Source: Scalesia atractyloides (lineage: Eukaryota > Streptophyta > Magnoliopsida > Asterales > Asteraceae). From it: a DNA stretch of 64,000 nucleotides. Below the pieces are notes generated by a model that saw only the letters and a program-made list of their open reading frames with translations, did no database searches and had not been told where the DNA came from. The stretch lies in NCBI GenBank assembly GCA_947069175.1, contig CAMTDV010000002.1, positions 12,454,988-12,518,987 of the forward strand. The letters are read 5' to 3'. A program made the translations under genes and the position numbers. Below are positions 22,067 through 34,424 of this stretch, piece by piece; positions within the stretch are counted from its first letter, which is position 1, and every line of letters begins with the position of its first letter.

Positions 22067-22928
22067 TATTTTTGTTTTATTATTATTTTTTAAACTTATT
22101 TTAATTTACTTATTATTGTTATTAATATTATAATTATTATAATAATTTATTAGTTATAATTTTCTTGTTCTACAACTTTAATTAATTAAAATAACTAACG
22201 CTAGAATTACGCAACGAACAAAACTTGATTGATAAACGATGCGGGTTTTTGGAAACCCGTTTAACACAACTGTTACAAAGACCATATATGAGCATATGTA
22301 TATATATAAACAAACCATCAAACCACATAATATCCACAATGTACACATGCATGATAAATGATGAACTGTGAGATCAAGGCTCAATCAAACGGAGCCGATC
22401 TAACGAGGCATGCGATGCTCAACTCGTATCCAACGAGGAACTAATGGGCCTTGTATGAATGACTTGCACTGAAATGACATAATGTAACCACGTATAACAA
22501 CAACGACAAAAATATACACATTAGATCACAAAATGGTGTTAGCAAAGTTATTTGAATAAATAAATATGTAAACGACACATGAAACACCCCAAAACACGAA
22601 TTAAAAAGGGGAATTTGTAAGGATTCGCTCACAGTGGGTGTGTTTCCTTGATTGATGACGAACGCGCACGAGTTTGGGATTTAACCACGAGAGAAAACTA
22701 ACCTAAATAATAACGTATTAATTTGATAAATAAATAAAAGTTAATATTTTAATTAATGCTTTTTATTAGATTTTTAGGTTATTTTTGTGGTAATTAATGG
22801 AGTTTTCAAACCTAAAAAGTCTTGTTTTAAGTGTTTTTTAATTAAAATATTAAAGAAAATAATAATAAAAAATTGTGTCTTTGTCAGGACCTGACAAGGT
22901 CTGACCAGTTTTTAAGCGTGGAATTGAC

Positions 22929-23344
22929 AACGTGTGTGAGTTCGAACATCTGACCTCCCGTATACGTGCACGCAGCTCTACCAACTGAGCTACGTGTCTA
23001 ACCCGAAATATTCTCTGATTTAATTATTCTTAGATACTAGTTAGGTAATTTCTGAAATTCATTTATTTAAAATTTTTTTAGAAAATATTGAACTGGTGCA
23101 CAACCCTGGAACCGAACCCGCGTCCTTTGTTACGTTGCACCCAGCCCTACCAACTGGGCTGGGTGTCTAACCTGGAGAATAAAGAATTTTAATTATATTT
23201 ATATATTATTTGTATTGTTTTTATATTAGAGCTATAAAAATGCTTGGTTTATATAAGGAATTCAGCATCACGTATGGGACTCGAACCCGGATCTTTGCGT
23301 TTCAAATGCACACAGTCCACCACTGGACTGTGTGTCTAACCCGG
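22929..23344 (-). other. tRNA-like module array in LTR B1 (3 modules)
   Basis: Modules at 22929-23005, 23100-23175 and 23264-23344. In sense the middle module has CACCCAGCCC-AGTTGGTA-GGGCTGGGTG, a perfect 10-bp hairpin around a classical D loop. The third has CACACAGTCCA/TGGACTGTGTG, and the first CACGTAGCTC/GAGCTGCGTG. Confidence 0.8.
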
Positions 23345-23646
23345 TGTGTAAACCAGTTTTTATTTCTGATATATACACACTTCCGTTCTTCTTCTACGTT
23401 TCAAAACACAGAAGATGATTTAGAAACCGATTTGGTCTGAGATGATTTATAGCTCAACTTCAGACGAGATTATTTGAATAGTAAAGGATAAGAGTATAGG
23501 ATGTACCAATCCGAGGGGACTTTCTGAGCTCCGGCGTGATTTTCCAGCGAACGAGGGTGTCCTCGGGGAAATATAATTTTGAAAAAACAGAGGATTTTAA
23601 AGATGTTCTGGTAGGGTGAGCGAGTTCTACAGAGGTGCAGGGATCC

Positions 23647-23656
23647 TTATTTATAG
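23647..23656 (-). promoter_or_regulatory. TATA box of LTR B1
   Basis: CTATAAATAA in element orientation, just upstream of a GGATCC-containing presumed start region. Confidence 0.65.
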
Positions 23657-23918
23657 TTGAAAGTTATTTTTGGTTGATTTCTAGTTTCTTACGATTTCGG
23701 TCAAAGGAATTTATGACCGTATGATTTGTAACCGAACTTGACCCAATGATTATGCTTAATCACATATTTTAGAAACGTTTCTTAGTTTAATTTTGTAGAA
23801 ATGATGAAGATTGATGATGAGATTTGGTGGGTACAGCCGTTACAATCGATTGTTTGAAATGGGTTTTAAGAAGTTGGTTCAGTATAAAATTCATTTAATT
23901 CGGGTTTATTTCAGATAT

Positions 23919-23990
23919 GTGTGTACAGCTCAGTGGTGTTTTGTGTGTGTGAACTTGTGGGGGAACCCGGTTTCGAATCCCGGCTACCCC
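23919..23990 (+). other. Antisense tRNA-like module in U3 of LTR B1
   Basis: ACAGCTCAGTGGTG is a good A-box/D-arm match. It is followed by ACCCGGTTTCGAATCCCGG, a B-box stem-loop with one change relative to B2 (GGGTTCGAATCCC). Confidence 0.65.
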
Positions 23991-24190
23991 TTTTATTTTT
24001 ATTTTATAATTTTTTTTATTTTTAGTTTTTAATTAATTCACTTGTTCTTTTATTTAATTATGCAGTTTTTTTTATTAACCTTGAATAATAAATTAAACTA
24101 ACTATCACTAATAAATGCATAACGAATTTTTAATAATACGTGATTCTCAAATGGATCTGGTTTTGGAACCCGTTTTACACAATTGTTACA

Positions 24191-24209
24191 GTATCCCCAA
24201 CTTTTAGAA
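24191..24209 (-). other. Polypurine tract of element B
   Basis: TTCTAAAAGTTGGGGATAC on the minus strand, next to LTR B1. Confidence 0.8.
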
Positions 24210-24239
24210 ATTTCGTCCCGAAATTTAGGTAGAAGTAGT

Positions 24240-25748
24240 AACTGGGAAAAGATGCGGGTATTTTTTGCGCATTGAGTATTCGCGTTCTCAAGTAAACTCA
24301 GGTCCTCGTTTTGACTCCGAACACACCCTGACTATTGGAATACGACTTCGTTTTAAACACTTTTCACCGAAGTCCATGATTTCTACAGGCCTTTCAACGA
24401 AGTGCATTGATTCATCGATTTGAATATCTTCTAATGGTATATGGAGGTTTTCGTCGGCGAGACACTTTTTCATGTTTGATACATGGAATGTGGGATGAAT
24501 CCTGTTGAGTTCTTCTGGTAGGTCAAGCTTGTATGCTACAGGACCAACTCTTTCGAGTATTTTGAATGGTCTCACATAGCATGGTACTAGCTTGTCTTTT
24601 TGACCAAAACGAACCACTCCCTTCCATGGTGATACCTTTAAAAGTACTTGATCATCAACACAAAACTCCAGTGGCTTTCATCATTTATCAGCGTAACTCT
24701 TTGACGACTTTGAGCTGCTAGAAGATTAATGCGGATCTGAATAATTTTGTCAGTCGTTTCTTGAATCAACTCAGGCCCAGTGATTTGCGCTTCACCGATT
24801 TCATGCCAACATACATGAGATCGACACTTACGACCATATAAGGCTTCAATAGGAGCCATGCCGATGCTAGAATGATAACTATTGTTGTACAATAATTCAA
24901 CTAACGGTAGATGAGTATCCCAATTACCCTTGAAGTCTATGACACATGCTCGCAACATGTCTTCAAGGGTTTGTATGGTGCGCTCAGATTGACCATCAGT
25001 TTGAGGGTGACAGGCAGTGCTGAGATCTAATCTAGTACCCAAAGCTGATTATATGGCTTGCCATGTTCGTGAAGTAAAACGGCCGTCTCGATCTGAGATG
25101 ATACTTAAGGGTGCACCATGACGGCTTACAATTTCATCAATATAGGTACAACTAACTTCTCGTTCTTGTAGTCTTCACGGATTGGGATGAAATGAGCAGA
25201 TTTAGTGAGACGATCAATGATAACCCAGATTATGTCATACCCACTGGACGTGCGAGGTAACCCTGTAATGAAATCCATGGTTATATTTTCCCACTTCCAA
25301 ACAGGTATTTCGGGTTGGACAAGTAGTCCTGAAGGTCTTTGATGTTCAGATTTTACCTTAGAACATGTAAGGCACTTGCAGACAAATATAGCGATATCTT
25401 TCTTCATGCCAGGACACCCATATGAGTATCGTAGATCTTGATACATCTTATCAGCACCTGGATGTATAGAGTATCGTGTTTTGTGAGCCTCATTCATAAG
25501 AAAAGTACGAAGATTGTCGCGATCAGGTATCCAAATACGGTTTAGATAGTAAAGGATACCATCGGACTTGGTTTCTATATTGAGTTCAGCTCCACAAGAC
25601 AATTCATCTCGCACATCATTTTCCATGACGGAAGTATGTTGAGCCGCTCGAATTCGATTTTGGAGATCGATTACAATTTGAGAACACAAAAGACGGATGG
25701 AGTTCGCATACTTTTTTCGACTAAGAGCATCAGCTACAACATTGGCTT
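24240..25748 (-). pseudogene. pol: Element B pol, 3' part: integrase and chromodomain-like tail
   Basis: Segments in order: integrase zinc-binding region (EAHKTRYSIHPG, then CLTCSKVKSEHQRPSGLL) and the first part of the core (MDFITGLPRTSSGYDIIWVI) in 25126-25748; the rest of the core with STACHPQTDGQSERTIQTLE and VELLYNNSYHSSIGMAPIEA in 24638-25042; and the C-terminal region (VGPVAYKLDLPEEL, IHPTFHVSNMKKC, MDFGEKCLKRSRIPIV) in 24288-24617. Frameshifts separate the three. The upstream end is cut by solo LTR D at 25748, after KANVVADALSRK; the open frame then continues for about 20 codons into LTR sequence and is not real protein there. Confidence 0.9.
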
Positions 25749-26148
25749 TGTCACACCCCGACCCGCAGCGGAAAAGGTGGGGCATGATTGGGTTATCATC
25801 AAAGCTCATGACATTTATTATAACGTTTCATATTCATTATTACAAATTAAATGGAAACATACAATCATAATTACATCATGTCCTAAACATCATTCTAGAC
25901 TTCATTGATTTCTTCTAAGACATTTCCTAAGTTTCCTTGCTTCATCCTGTTTACCTGTATCATGTGTAAAAATGGTTTTTGGATCAACAAAAAGTTGGCG
26001 AGTGAATCCTATGAAAAACATTTGAACAAGTTTATTTAATTGATTATAAAATAAAGTGCACAACCACACATGAGTAAAAATAGATGTAAACTTATTCACC
26101 AATTATTTAATATTAAATAATGCACACATGAACAATACTGGAATGTTT

Positions 26149-26400
26149 TGAGGCACGCGTTGCTCAACTCGTCTCCCACGAGGAGCTGATGGGCCTAATG
26201 AATGATTTGCATAAACTTGACAATATGAAATACTTAACTACAAACAATATAAACTAAATAATACACACACGAACAATAATGAATTTGTTTTGAGGCACGC
26301 GTTGCTCAACTCGTCTCTCACGAGGAACTGATGGGCCTAATGAATGAATTGCATATAACTTGACAATATGAAATACATGACTACAAACAATATATATAAT
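26149..26400 (-). repeat. Tandem duplication in U5 of LTR D
   Basis: Two copies with a period of about 142 bp (26149 and 26291). Each contains GAGGCACGCGTTGCTCAACT, CGTCTCNCACGAGG and CTGATGGGCCTAATGAATGA. The CTCGT/ACGAG pair can form a small hairpin. A, B, C and E have one copy; F has the same duplication. Confidence 0.8.
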
Positions 26401-26825
26401 CTATGTTTAGATCACAATATGGTATGGCACAAGTTTAAATAAACGAGTTAATTTTTGGTGACACATGACAGACCCCAAAAACGTGTAATTAAAAAAAGGG
26501 GAGTTGTAAGATTCACTCACAGTGGGTGCGTTCGGTTGATGATGTTGAATGCGCACGAAGTTGGTTTTAACCACGAGTGAAACTAACCTAGATAATAACA
26601 TAATGGTTTGGTAAATAATGGGATTTTATTAATCAATTTTAGTAGGATGATTGGATATATTTTTGTGAGTTTAAGGCTATTTTCTAACCTTAAAAATGTT
26701 ATTTTTAAGTATTTTTAATTGATTTTTAAATAAAATAAATAAATAAAAATAATAAAAAGTTGACTTTTTGCGACAGTTGACCGTTGACCGTTGACTTGTT
26801 GACCGGTCAGGCTGTGAAATTGTTT

Positions 26826-27410
26826 GCGCAGGGTGAGGCTCGAACCCGAGACCTCCCGTTCGCGTGCACGCAGCTCTACCAACTGAGCTACGTGTCTAAC
26901 CCGAAATATTTTTGTTTTTAATTATATTTATATACTAATTGAATTAAACTGAAAATCATTTATTTTTAAAAACGATTTTAATGTATCGAACCGGCGTCCT
27001 CCACAGGTCTCGAACCCGGGACCTGTGGTTTAGGTTAACACACAGTCCACCGTTGGACTGTGTGTTTAACTTGTTATATAATCTGATTTTTATTATACTT
27101 ATATACAAACTAAATAATTTCATTTCTGCCTTTTTTAAAAAGTTTGATAATTGTCCGGATCGGTGCGGTAGTCCGGACTCGAACTCGTGACCTGTGTTTT
27201 AAATACGCACACAGTCCACCACTGGACTGTGTGTCTATCTTGGTTATTATTCCGGTTTTTATTAATTTTAACATCTATCTGAAATGAATCCGGTTTAGTA
27301 AAAAAAAGAACATTTTTATCAAGGTAAGCATGCGTGGGACAAGAATCGAACTCGGGACGTGAGCGTGTTTATGTGCACACAGTCCACCGCTGGACTGTGT
27401 GTCTAACCCG
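26826..27410 (-). other. tRNA-like module array in LTR D (4 modules)
   Basis: Modules at 26826-26903, 26995-27073, 27162-27240 and 27327-27410, starting 169, 167 and 165 bp apart. Three carry the CACACAGTCCA/TGGACTGTGTG hairpin and one CACGTAGCTC/GAGCTGCGTG. In the second module the T arm is also extended: CCACAGGTC pairs with GACCTGTGG around the TTCGA loop. Confidence 0.82.
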
Positions 27411-27843
27411 AGTTATATCCTAATTTAAATTAAACTTATAGACAACAGAAAACTTCGTCTTCTTCGTTGGATTTAACCAGAACTAACGTCCGACTGATTC
27501 GTCGATTAAATCATGTTCTTTTAGTGTGATGCGGTTAATTACAGGTGAGATAAATAAAAAGAATGAAAGATTAAGCGTAAGGTATACCGAACTGGACTCC
27601 TCTGTTTCTCCGGCGAAACTCCGGTGACAGCAGATACTTCCGGCGACGTGTGTCTTGCGGCAGAGAGTCTTCAACGAGCTTGAGATAAATGTGGGTGGCT
27701 TCGGTATGAGTTCTGGGGGTTCAGTAAGGCGCAGAGGTGAAAGGTTCGGTTTTCCGGCGAGTTGCAGAAATTTTCCGGCGAGTGGAATTACGTCGGGAAA
27801 AGGTGTGATTGTGAGCGAAAAAGCTAACAGAGATTAGAGGGGG

Positions 27844-27851
27844 TATTTATA
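27844..27851 (-). promoter_or_regulatory. TATA box of LTR D
   Basis: CCCTATAAATACCC context in element orientation, the best TATA match among the LTRs. Confidence 0.7.
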
Positions 27852-28110
27852 GGGCAGGACATCGACGAATTTAGTCCGATTTCCGTCTTGATTCGTCGGT
27901 TAGAAATTTTCCGGCGGTTATAGCTTGTGTCGCGGACTGGACATCAGTTATAACCGATGTTGAGGTTTAACGTTTACGTTAAGAACAAAAGAAACCGTCC
28001 AATCTCGCGAGATAGCCGGGATTTCCGACGACTGCAATTGGGCGCGTCGGTTTTTGAATTCGAGATTTATTTTATGTATTAATTGTTTCCAATAATTAAC
28101 AAGAAACATA

Positions 28111-28191
28111 AGTGGCGCAGTGGTTGGATGGTTGGAAGATAAGTTGTTTGCTGAAACGCTGGCTGACCCGGGTTCGAAACCTGGCAGCAGT
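28111..28191 (+). other. Antisense tRNA-like module in U3 of LTR D
   Basis: AGTGGCGCAGTGGTTGG is a good A box, and GACCCGGGTTCGAAACCTGG a good B box with a T-arm stem. The intervening sequence is longer than in class I tRNAs, as in Ser/Leu types. Confidence 0.65.
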
Positions 28192-28384
28192 CTTTTATTT
28201 TTAAACCACAATTTTTTTTATACTTTTTCAAATATAAATTATATATTCCAATATACTTATTAATTATGTATCGTTTAAAAATAATTTGGGCATTAAATAC
28301 GCAAAGAAATTTTTAACTGATTGTTCGGTTAATAAACGGAGCGGGTTTGGTAAATCCGGTTTTTTTGACGGATGTTACAGGCTT

Positions 28385-30190
28385 TGCCAGGATGATATCG
28401 AATTTCACAATCGTAATCATTTAAGAGTTCAACCCATCGTCGTTGCCTCATGTTCAACTCTTTTTGATTGAAGATATGTTGAAGGCTCTTGTGGTCAGTG
28501 TAAATTTCACACTTGGTACCATAGAGATAGTGTCTCCATATCTTTAGAGCGAACACGACTGCTCCAAGTTCTAGGTCGTGAGTGGTATAGCTCTTTTTAT
28601 GCACTTTGAGTTGCCTTGAGGCGTAGGCTATCACATTTCCTCTTTGCATCAGAACGCAACCTAAACCTTGCCCTGACGCGTCACAATAAACCACAAAGTC
28701 TTTGCAACCATCAGGAAGTGTAAGGATAGGTGCATCACAAGTTTTTGCTTCAACGCTTGGAAAGCCTCTTCTTGCTTGGACCCCCAAATGAAGGGTTTAC
28801 CCTTGTGAATCAACGCTATGAGTGGGACGGAGATACATGAAAAATTTGCGATGAAACGTCGATAATAACCAGCTAGACCAAGAAATGACCTAACTTCGGT
28901 AGGAGTGCGTGGCGCTTGTCATTCTTGTACTGCTTTGATCTTTGCAGGGTCAATATGAATCCCTTTGTCGTTAACAGCATGACCAAGAAATTGTACCTCT
29001 TTTAACCAAAACTCACACTTCGAGAATTTAGCATAAAGCCTTTCGGTCCTCAAAAGTGTTAGGATAAGTCGAAGATGTCGCTCATGATCGGATTTGGTCT
29101 TAGAATATATGAGAATATCATCAATGAAGCCTATGACAAAACGATCGAGGTAGGGTTTACACATCCTATTCATCAAATCCATGAAAACAGCAGGAGCATT
29201 GGTCAAACCAAAAGGCATAACCATGAATTTATAGTGGCCACAACGAGTTCGAAAAGCAGTCTTTGGAATGTCTTCTTCACGTACTCTAAGTTGATGATAA
29301 CCAGAACGAAGATCGATTTTTGAGAAACAGGTGGCACCCTGAAGTTGATCTAGACTATCATCGATACGTGGTAGAGGATAGTGGTTCTTGATGGTCAGCT
29401 TGTTGAGCTCCCTATAGTCGATACACATACGAAAGGTTCCATCTTTCTTCTTTTCGAAAAGAACTGACGCTCCCCAAGGTGATGAGCTAGGACGTATGAA
29501 TCCCTTGTTAGTCAACTCTTGTAGCTGACTAGCTAACTCTTGCATCTCAGATGGGGCTAACCGATATGGAGATTTTGCGACTGGTGTAGCACCAGGTATA
29601 AGGTAGATTCAAAATTCGACTTCTCGCACCGGAGGAAGTCCTGAAACGTTGTCGGGGAATACTTGAGGAAATTCTTTAATGATTGGAATGTCTTCGAGCT
29701 TCTTTTCCTTGCCTTCCTTCTTGACGATATGAGCTAGAAATGCAATATAGTCTTTGCGAAGGTATCTTCAAGCTTGAAGACATGACATCAGTTTGAGCCC
29801 TTTGGAGGAGGTTTCACCAAAAATACGTAAAGTTTGACCGTCAGTGAGAGGAATTCGAATAAACTTCTCGTAACAAACAACTTCCGTGTGATGCTGACTA
29901 AGCAAGTCCATGCCAATGATGACGTCAAAACTACCCAGCTTCATAGGGATAAGATCAATTGAGAAATCATGATCATTGAGGGTGACAGTGCAATCTTGGA
30001 TAATTGAGTCTAACGTAATAGGTTCACCATCAGCAACTTCCACCGTGAAGGATTCAGCTAGACTAACGCGGGGTAAATCAAGTATCGGTTCTAATTCTAA
30101 GGACACGAAACTCTTATCCGCACCAGTGTCAAATAGTATAGATGCATAACTACCATTAATGAGAACGTACCGTTAACCACATTATTATCA
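28385..30190 (-). pseudogene. pol: Element B pol, 5' part: protease, reverse transcriptase, RNase H
   Basis: The aspartic protease runs across a frameshift at about 30110; in 29768-30106 it has LELEPILDLPRVSLAESF and IPMKLGSFDVIIGMDLLSQH. The reverse transcriptase (28919-29545) has the blocks KKDGTFRMCIDYRELNKLT, FSKIDLRSGYHQLRV, FGLTNAPAVFMDLMNR and the catalytic FIDDILIYS. RNase H (28385-28787) has Asp in VYCDASGQGLG, Glu in DLELGAVVFAL and Asp in YTDHKSL, all intact, and ends at LTR D. A TGA-type break near 28918 and frameshifts near 29600-29760 interrupt the polyprotein. This is the best-preserved RT in the window. Confidence 0.92.
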
Positions 30191-31547
30191 GCCCTAGCTT
30201 GATTGGCATTGATGTTGAAAGCTCTTCCTCTTGCGGGTGGATTAGCTTGGTTGGCTTGATTCACCGGGTTGGCTTGAGCTTGGGCATTTATGATGTTCAC
30301 CAAACGTGGGCAGGTGTTTCGAAAGTGGGTTAGATCACCATAGTTGAAACATGCTCTGACTGGTTGCATCATAGGGTAATTGGGTTGATAGTAGGGTTGG
30401 GAAATAGGTTGAGTAGGCGGTAAGAGTAGAGGTTGTTGGTATTGGGCTTGGCCTACCACTTGATTGTTGGGTTGGGTTTGAGGTTGATTGCGGTTTGGCT
30501 TTTGGAGAATGCGACAAGTTTGAATTTTGTGACCTGCATGGCCACAACTTGTGCAATATTGACATGGGTTCTCTGGAGAATGGTGATATTGGCATAAATT
30601 GCATTTTGGGTGAGATCCTGTGTAAGGTTTCTTGAATGGGGCGGCAGGAGGAGCGACTTGTGTGATTGGGGCAATAGCGATAGGGGGATTTGTTTGGGTA
30701 ACGGCGAAATTCTTCCCATTGCGTTTCCTTTTACCAGCAAACTTAGAAGACGAACTTGTTTGGATTGGGTTGGGGTTTCAGCAGGTGTCTTGTCTTTCTT
30801 CTTCTCGTCTTTAAAATCGCCATTTCGGATGTGATTTTCCGTAAGCTCAGTAGCCAGCTCCATTGCAGCTTCGAGGGTTGAAGGTGTAGTACTCAACACA
30901 GAATCTTGAATTTTCGAGGGAAGACCTCGAATGTAGTGCTTAATTAGAAGATAGAGTGGAGTGAACAAGTTGGGGACCATCTTATTCAACTCGAGAAATC
31001 TCTTATTGTATGCTGTGTGGTTCCCTCCTTTTATTTCAAAGAGTAGAACTCATCCTCCAATTTCTTTATTTCGCTTCTTGGACAGAAGCGTCTTGTCATG
31101 AGCTCCCTCAACTCTTCGTAAGTCAAGGCCATAGCAGCTTCAGCACCTCGCTTTCCTTTCTCTATGTTCCACCATGTAAGTGCTACCCGTACAAACGACC
31201 GGTATCATATCGCACCTTGCGATCATCTGGCCAATCGCAGTTGAGAAAAGTGCTTTCCATCTCCTCAAACCCTAACGGAGGAGGGTGGTGACTCCTTCAG
31301 TCCCCTCGTATTTTAGAGGATCGCAGGATTTGAAGTGCTTGTAGGTGCATTTGGTGGTGTTGGGGGGAAGATTGGCAACATTTGGTCCTTCTTGATTGAT
31401 GGGGTTGATGGGATTGGAGGCAAGAGCTTGTTGGACTTGTACGACGATGTCGGGAAGTACGACAACCATCTGTTGGGCTATTTGAGTGACCATGCGCTCG
31501 CCAGATCTTCCTGACCTTCTACCACCTCGAGAGTGTCTAGCAGACAT
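30191..31547 (-). pseudogene. gag: Element B gag, frameshifted
   Basis: Starts at ATG 31547 (MSARHSRGGRRSGRSGERM) after the leader. In order: an N-terminal segment with KCTYKHFKSCDPLKYEGTEG (31272-31547), the retrotransposon gag region (LYLLIKHYIRGLPSKIQD, LEAAMELATELTENHIRN), then a Gln/Pro/Asn-rich region with a CCHC zinc knuckle reading RACFNYGDLTHFRNTCPRLV, and a repeated NPVNQANQANPPARGRAF tail. The second Cys of the knuckle is Tyr. Several frameshifts are present (about 31270, 30990, 30600 and 30450). Confidence 0.88.
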
Positions 31548-32361
31548 CTACAGCAAATACGTAGAGAGATTATGAGTTGATCGTTTTTAGGTGTCATGTG
31601 TCGTAAAAAGAGAAAATAATATTCATAAAATAATTGAGTAAATAAATTTACTACATCCATATGATGTCTTGGGCTTTGCTCATGTTTGGGCCCTCAAATG
31701 TCTCCCATACTTCGGCCTAGGTAGTCATGTGGGCCCCCATGACTACTAGGCTTTGTAGGGTTCATATTGGTGTTGGCCTGTTAACGCTAGCATCACACGA
31801 ATAAAAATCATGAAAACATGATTGTGAGATATAAGGTCGGAGGGTGTCCAGGTGTAGACACAATGACAACTCAAAGTGGGGTTAGTTCACACGACGTTTG
31901 GTGTGGCATGCTTTGGCCTAGTAGGTCCTTCGTACTCTCATCGTTAGTCCCCAAGTAGGCAAACTGGTCCATTATATTGGATTTATACGAATGCCAATCC
32001 TAGACAGGACGTCCCGACTATCGGTACTCGTACCCTTCCAGTTACTACATGCCCGTCGTAGAACTCACTTTGATGAGATTGAAAACATGAAAACATTACA
32101 AAATCTTTGAGAAAGAAAATCATGAAAATTGGGAATTTGTGTTGTGTGTGTTTGCATGATATATTAAGAATATATAGACCGCAATAAATAGCACACAATA
32201 ACATGTAACAGTGAAAGTGCTTGTATGCATTTGTGTGTGAAATAAATATGAAACAAATAAACATCATGAGTTTGCATGTAACACGTAAGCATTTAAAACC
32301 TAATCAACTATAGTATAGGCTCTAAGGGTCTAACAACCTATCCTATATCCCTATAGTCAAA
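31548..32361 (-). other. Untranslated leader of element B
   Basis: About 810 bp between the primer-binding site and gag, closely conserved with the leaders of A and E (blocks such as GTCATGTGGGCCCCCATGAC and CTCATCGTTAGTCCC). No reading frame is conserved. The palindromic GTGGGCCCCCAT region could form an RNA structure. Confidence 0.7.
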
Positions 32362-32374
32362 GCTCTGATACCAA
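32362..32374 (-). other. Primer-binding site of element B
   Basis: TTGGTATCAGAGC on the minus strand, two bases inside the 5' LTR, matching the 3' end complement of initiator tRNA-Met. Confidence 0.88.
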
Positions 32375-33371
32375 TCTGTCACACCCTGACACGCAGCGGA
32401 AATAGAAGTCGGGGCATAATTGGGTTATAATCAAAGCTCATGACATTTACTATAATTAAGTTTTCATATTTATTATTTGAAATTTTAGAGAAATATCCAA
32501 ACACAAAGAAACATACAAACACAAGAAATATTGTTCTAAACAAGACATATTTTATTCATCTTCTAAGGCCAATCCTAAGTGTTCCTTTCCTTAGCCTTTC
32601 TCCACCTGTATCATGTGTAAAAACAAAATTTTGGGTCAACAAAAGTTGGCGAGTGAACCTAAATTAAACATTTAAACAATTTAATTACGTTGATTAATAA
32701 AAAAATGTGCAAAGACCATATATGAGTATATGTATATACATAAACAAACCATCAAACCACATAATATCCACAATGTACACATGCATGATAAATGATGAAC
32801 TGTGAGATCAAAGCTCAATCAAACGGAGCCGATCTAATGAGGCACGAGATGCTCAACTCGTATCCAACGAGGAATTGATGAGCCTTGTATGAATGACTTG
32901 CACTGAAATGACAGAATGTAACCACGTATAACAACAACAGACAAAAATATACACATTAGATCACAAAATGGTGTTAGCACAAGTTGTTTGAATAAATAAA
33001 CTATGTAAACTACACATGATACACCCCAAAACACGAATTAAAAAGGGAATTTTAAGGATTCGCTCACAGTGGGTGCGTTTCCTTGATTGATGACAAATGC
33101 GCACGAGTTTGGGATTTAACCACGAGAGAAAACTAACCTAAATAATAACGTAGTAATTTGATAAATAAATAAAAGTTAATATTTTAATTAATACTTTTTA
33201 TTAGATTTTTAGGTTATTTTTGTGTTAATTAGTGGAGTTTTCAAACCTAAAAAGTCTTGTTTTTAAGTGTTTCTAATTGATTTTTTAATTAAAATATTAA
33301 AGAAAATAATGATAAAAAATTGGGTCTTTGTCAGACCTGACAAGGTCTGACAGTTTTTATGCGTCGAATTG

Positions 33372-33793
33372 ACAGCGTGTGTGAGCTCGAACTCCTAACC
33401 TCCCGTATACATGCACGCAGACTCTACCAACTGAGCTACGTGTCTAACCCGAAATATTCTCTGATTTAATTATTCTTATATACTAGTTAGGTTATTTCTG
33501 AAATTCATTTATTTCAAAAGGTTTTAGAAAATATTGAACCGGTGCACAACCCTTGAATCGAACCCGTGTCCTTTGTTACGTTTGCACCCAGCCCTACCAA
33601 CTGGGTTGGGTGTCTAACCCGGAGAATAAAGAATTTTAATTATATTTATATATTATTTGTATTGTTTTTATATTAGAGCTAAAAAAATGCTTGGTTTATA
33701 TAAGGAATTCGGCATCACGTATGGGACTCGAACCCGGGATCTTCGCGTTTCAAATGCACACTGTCCACCACTGGACTGTGTGTCATAACCCGG
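33372..33793 (-). other. tRNA-like module array in LTR B2 (3 modules)
   Basis: Modules at 33372-33451, 33544-33622 and 33711-33793. Small changes from B1 (an extra A in the first hairpin, GGGTTGGGTG in the second) slightly weaken pairing. Confidence 0.78.
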
Positions 33794-34092
33794 TGTGTAA
33801 ACCAATTTTTATTTCTGATATATACATACTTCAGTTCATCTTCTCGTTTCAAAAACAGAAGATGATTTAGAAACCGATTTGATCTGAGATGATTAATAGC
33901 TCAACTTTAGACGAGATTATATTTGAACAGTAAAGGATAAGAGTATAGGATGTACCAATCCTGGGTCTTTCTGAGCTCCGGCGTGATTTTCGGCGAACGA
34001 GGGTGTCTCCGGCGAAATATAATTTTGAAACACAGAGGATTTGAAAGATGTTCTGGTGAGGGTGAGCGAGTTCTACAGAGGTGCAAGGATCC

Positions 34093-34102
34093 TTATTTAT
34101 AG
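34093..34102 (-). promoter_or_regulatory. TATA box of LTR B2
   Basis: CTATAAATAA in element orientation, same as B1. This is the 5' LTR, so it would have driven element B. Confidence 0.65.
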
Positions 34103-34353
34103 TTGAAGGTTATTTTAGGTTGATTTCTAGTTTCTTTCGGTTTTCGGTCAAAGGAATTTATGACCGGATGATTTGTAACCCAACTTGACCCAATGATTAT
34201 GCTTCACAAAACGTTTCTTAGTTTAATTTTGTAGAAATGATGAAGATTGATGATGAGATTTGGTGGGTAAGCCGCTACAATCGATTGTTTGAAATGGGTT
34301 TTTAAGAAGTTGGTTCAGTATAAAATTCATTTAATTCGGGTTTATTTCAGATA

Positions 34354-34424
34354 TGTGTGCAGCTCAGTGGTGTTTTGTGTGTGTGAACTTGTGGGGGAAC
34401 CCGGGTTCGAATCCCAGCTACCCC
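34354..34424 (+). other. Antisense tRNA-like module in U3 of LTR B2
   Basis: GCAGCTCAGTGGTG (A box) and ACCCGGGTTCGAATCCC (B box). It is better preserved than in B1. Confidence 0.68.

Larger units (their letters stand above)
20075..22277 (-). mobile_element. Solo LTR C
   Basis: 2203 bp from TGTCACACCCTGACCCGCAG to TGTTACA with TSD AAGAC on both sides (20070-20074 and 22278-22282). No internal region remains, so it is a product of LTR-LTR recombination. It is in the same orientation as host B and is a distinct subfamily by sequence. Confidence 0.92.
19734..24190 (-). repeat. LTR B1 (3' LTR of element B), split by solo LTR C
   Basis: Two pieces, 19734-20074 and 22278-24190, together 2249 bp once C and one AAGAC copy are removed. 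Starts TGTCACACCCTGACC and ends TGTTACA before the polypurine tract. Confidence 0.9.
25749..28379 (-). mobile_element. Solo LTR D (long subfamily with four sense modules)
   Basis: 2631 bp from TGTCACACCCCGACCCGCAG to TGTTACA, TSD GGCTT (25744-25748 and 28380-28384). It interrupts B between RNase H and integrase: removing it rejoins the HPGKA and NVVADALSRK coding segments. It belongs to the same subfamily as solo LTR F, with an extra tRNA-like module and a duplicated U5 block. Confidence 0.92.

Noticed and set aside
19734..22277. Interpreting 19734 and 20075 as a tandem LTR pair of one small element
   Set aside because: The AAGAC TSD around 20075-22277 and the continuation of B1 after 22278 show that C is a solo LTR nested in B1.
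25749..25809. N-terminal 20 codons of the long integrase frame of B
   Set aside because: These codons are LTR D sequence read by chance; real integrase sequence starts after the GGCTT junction.
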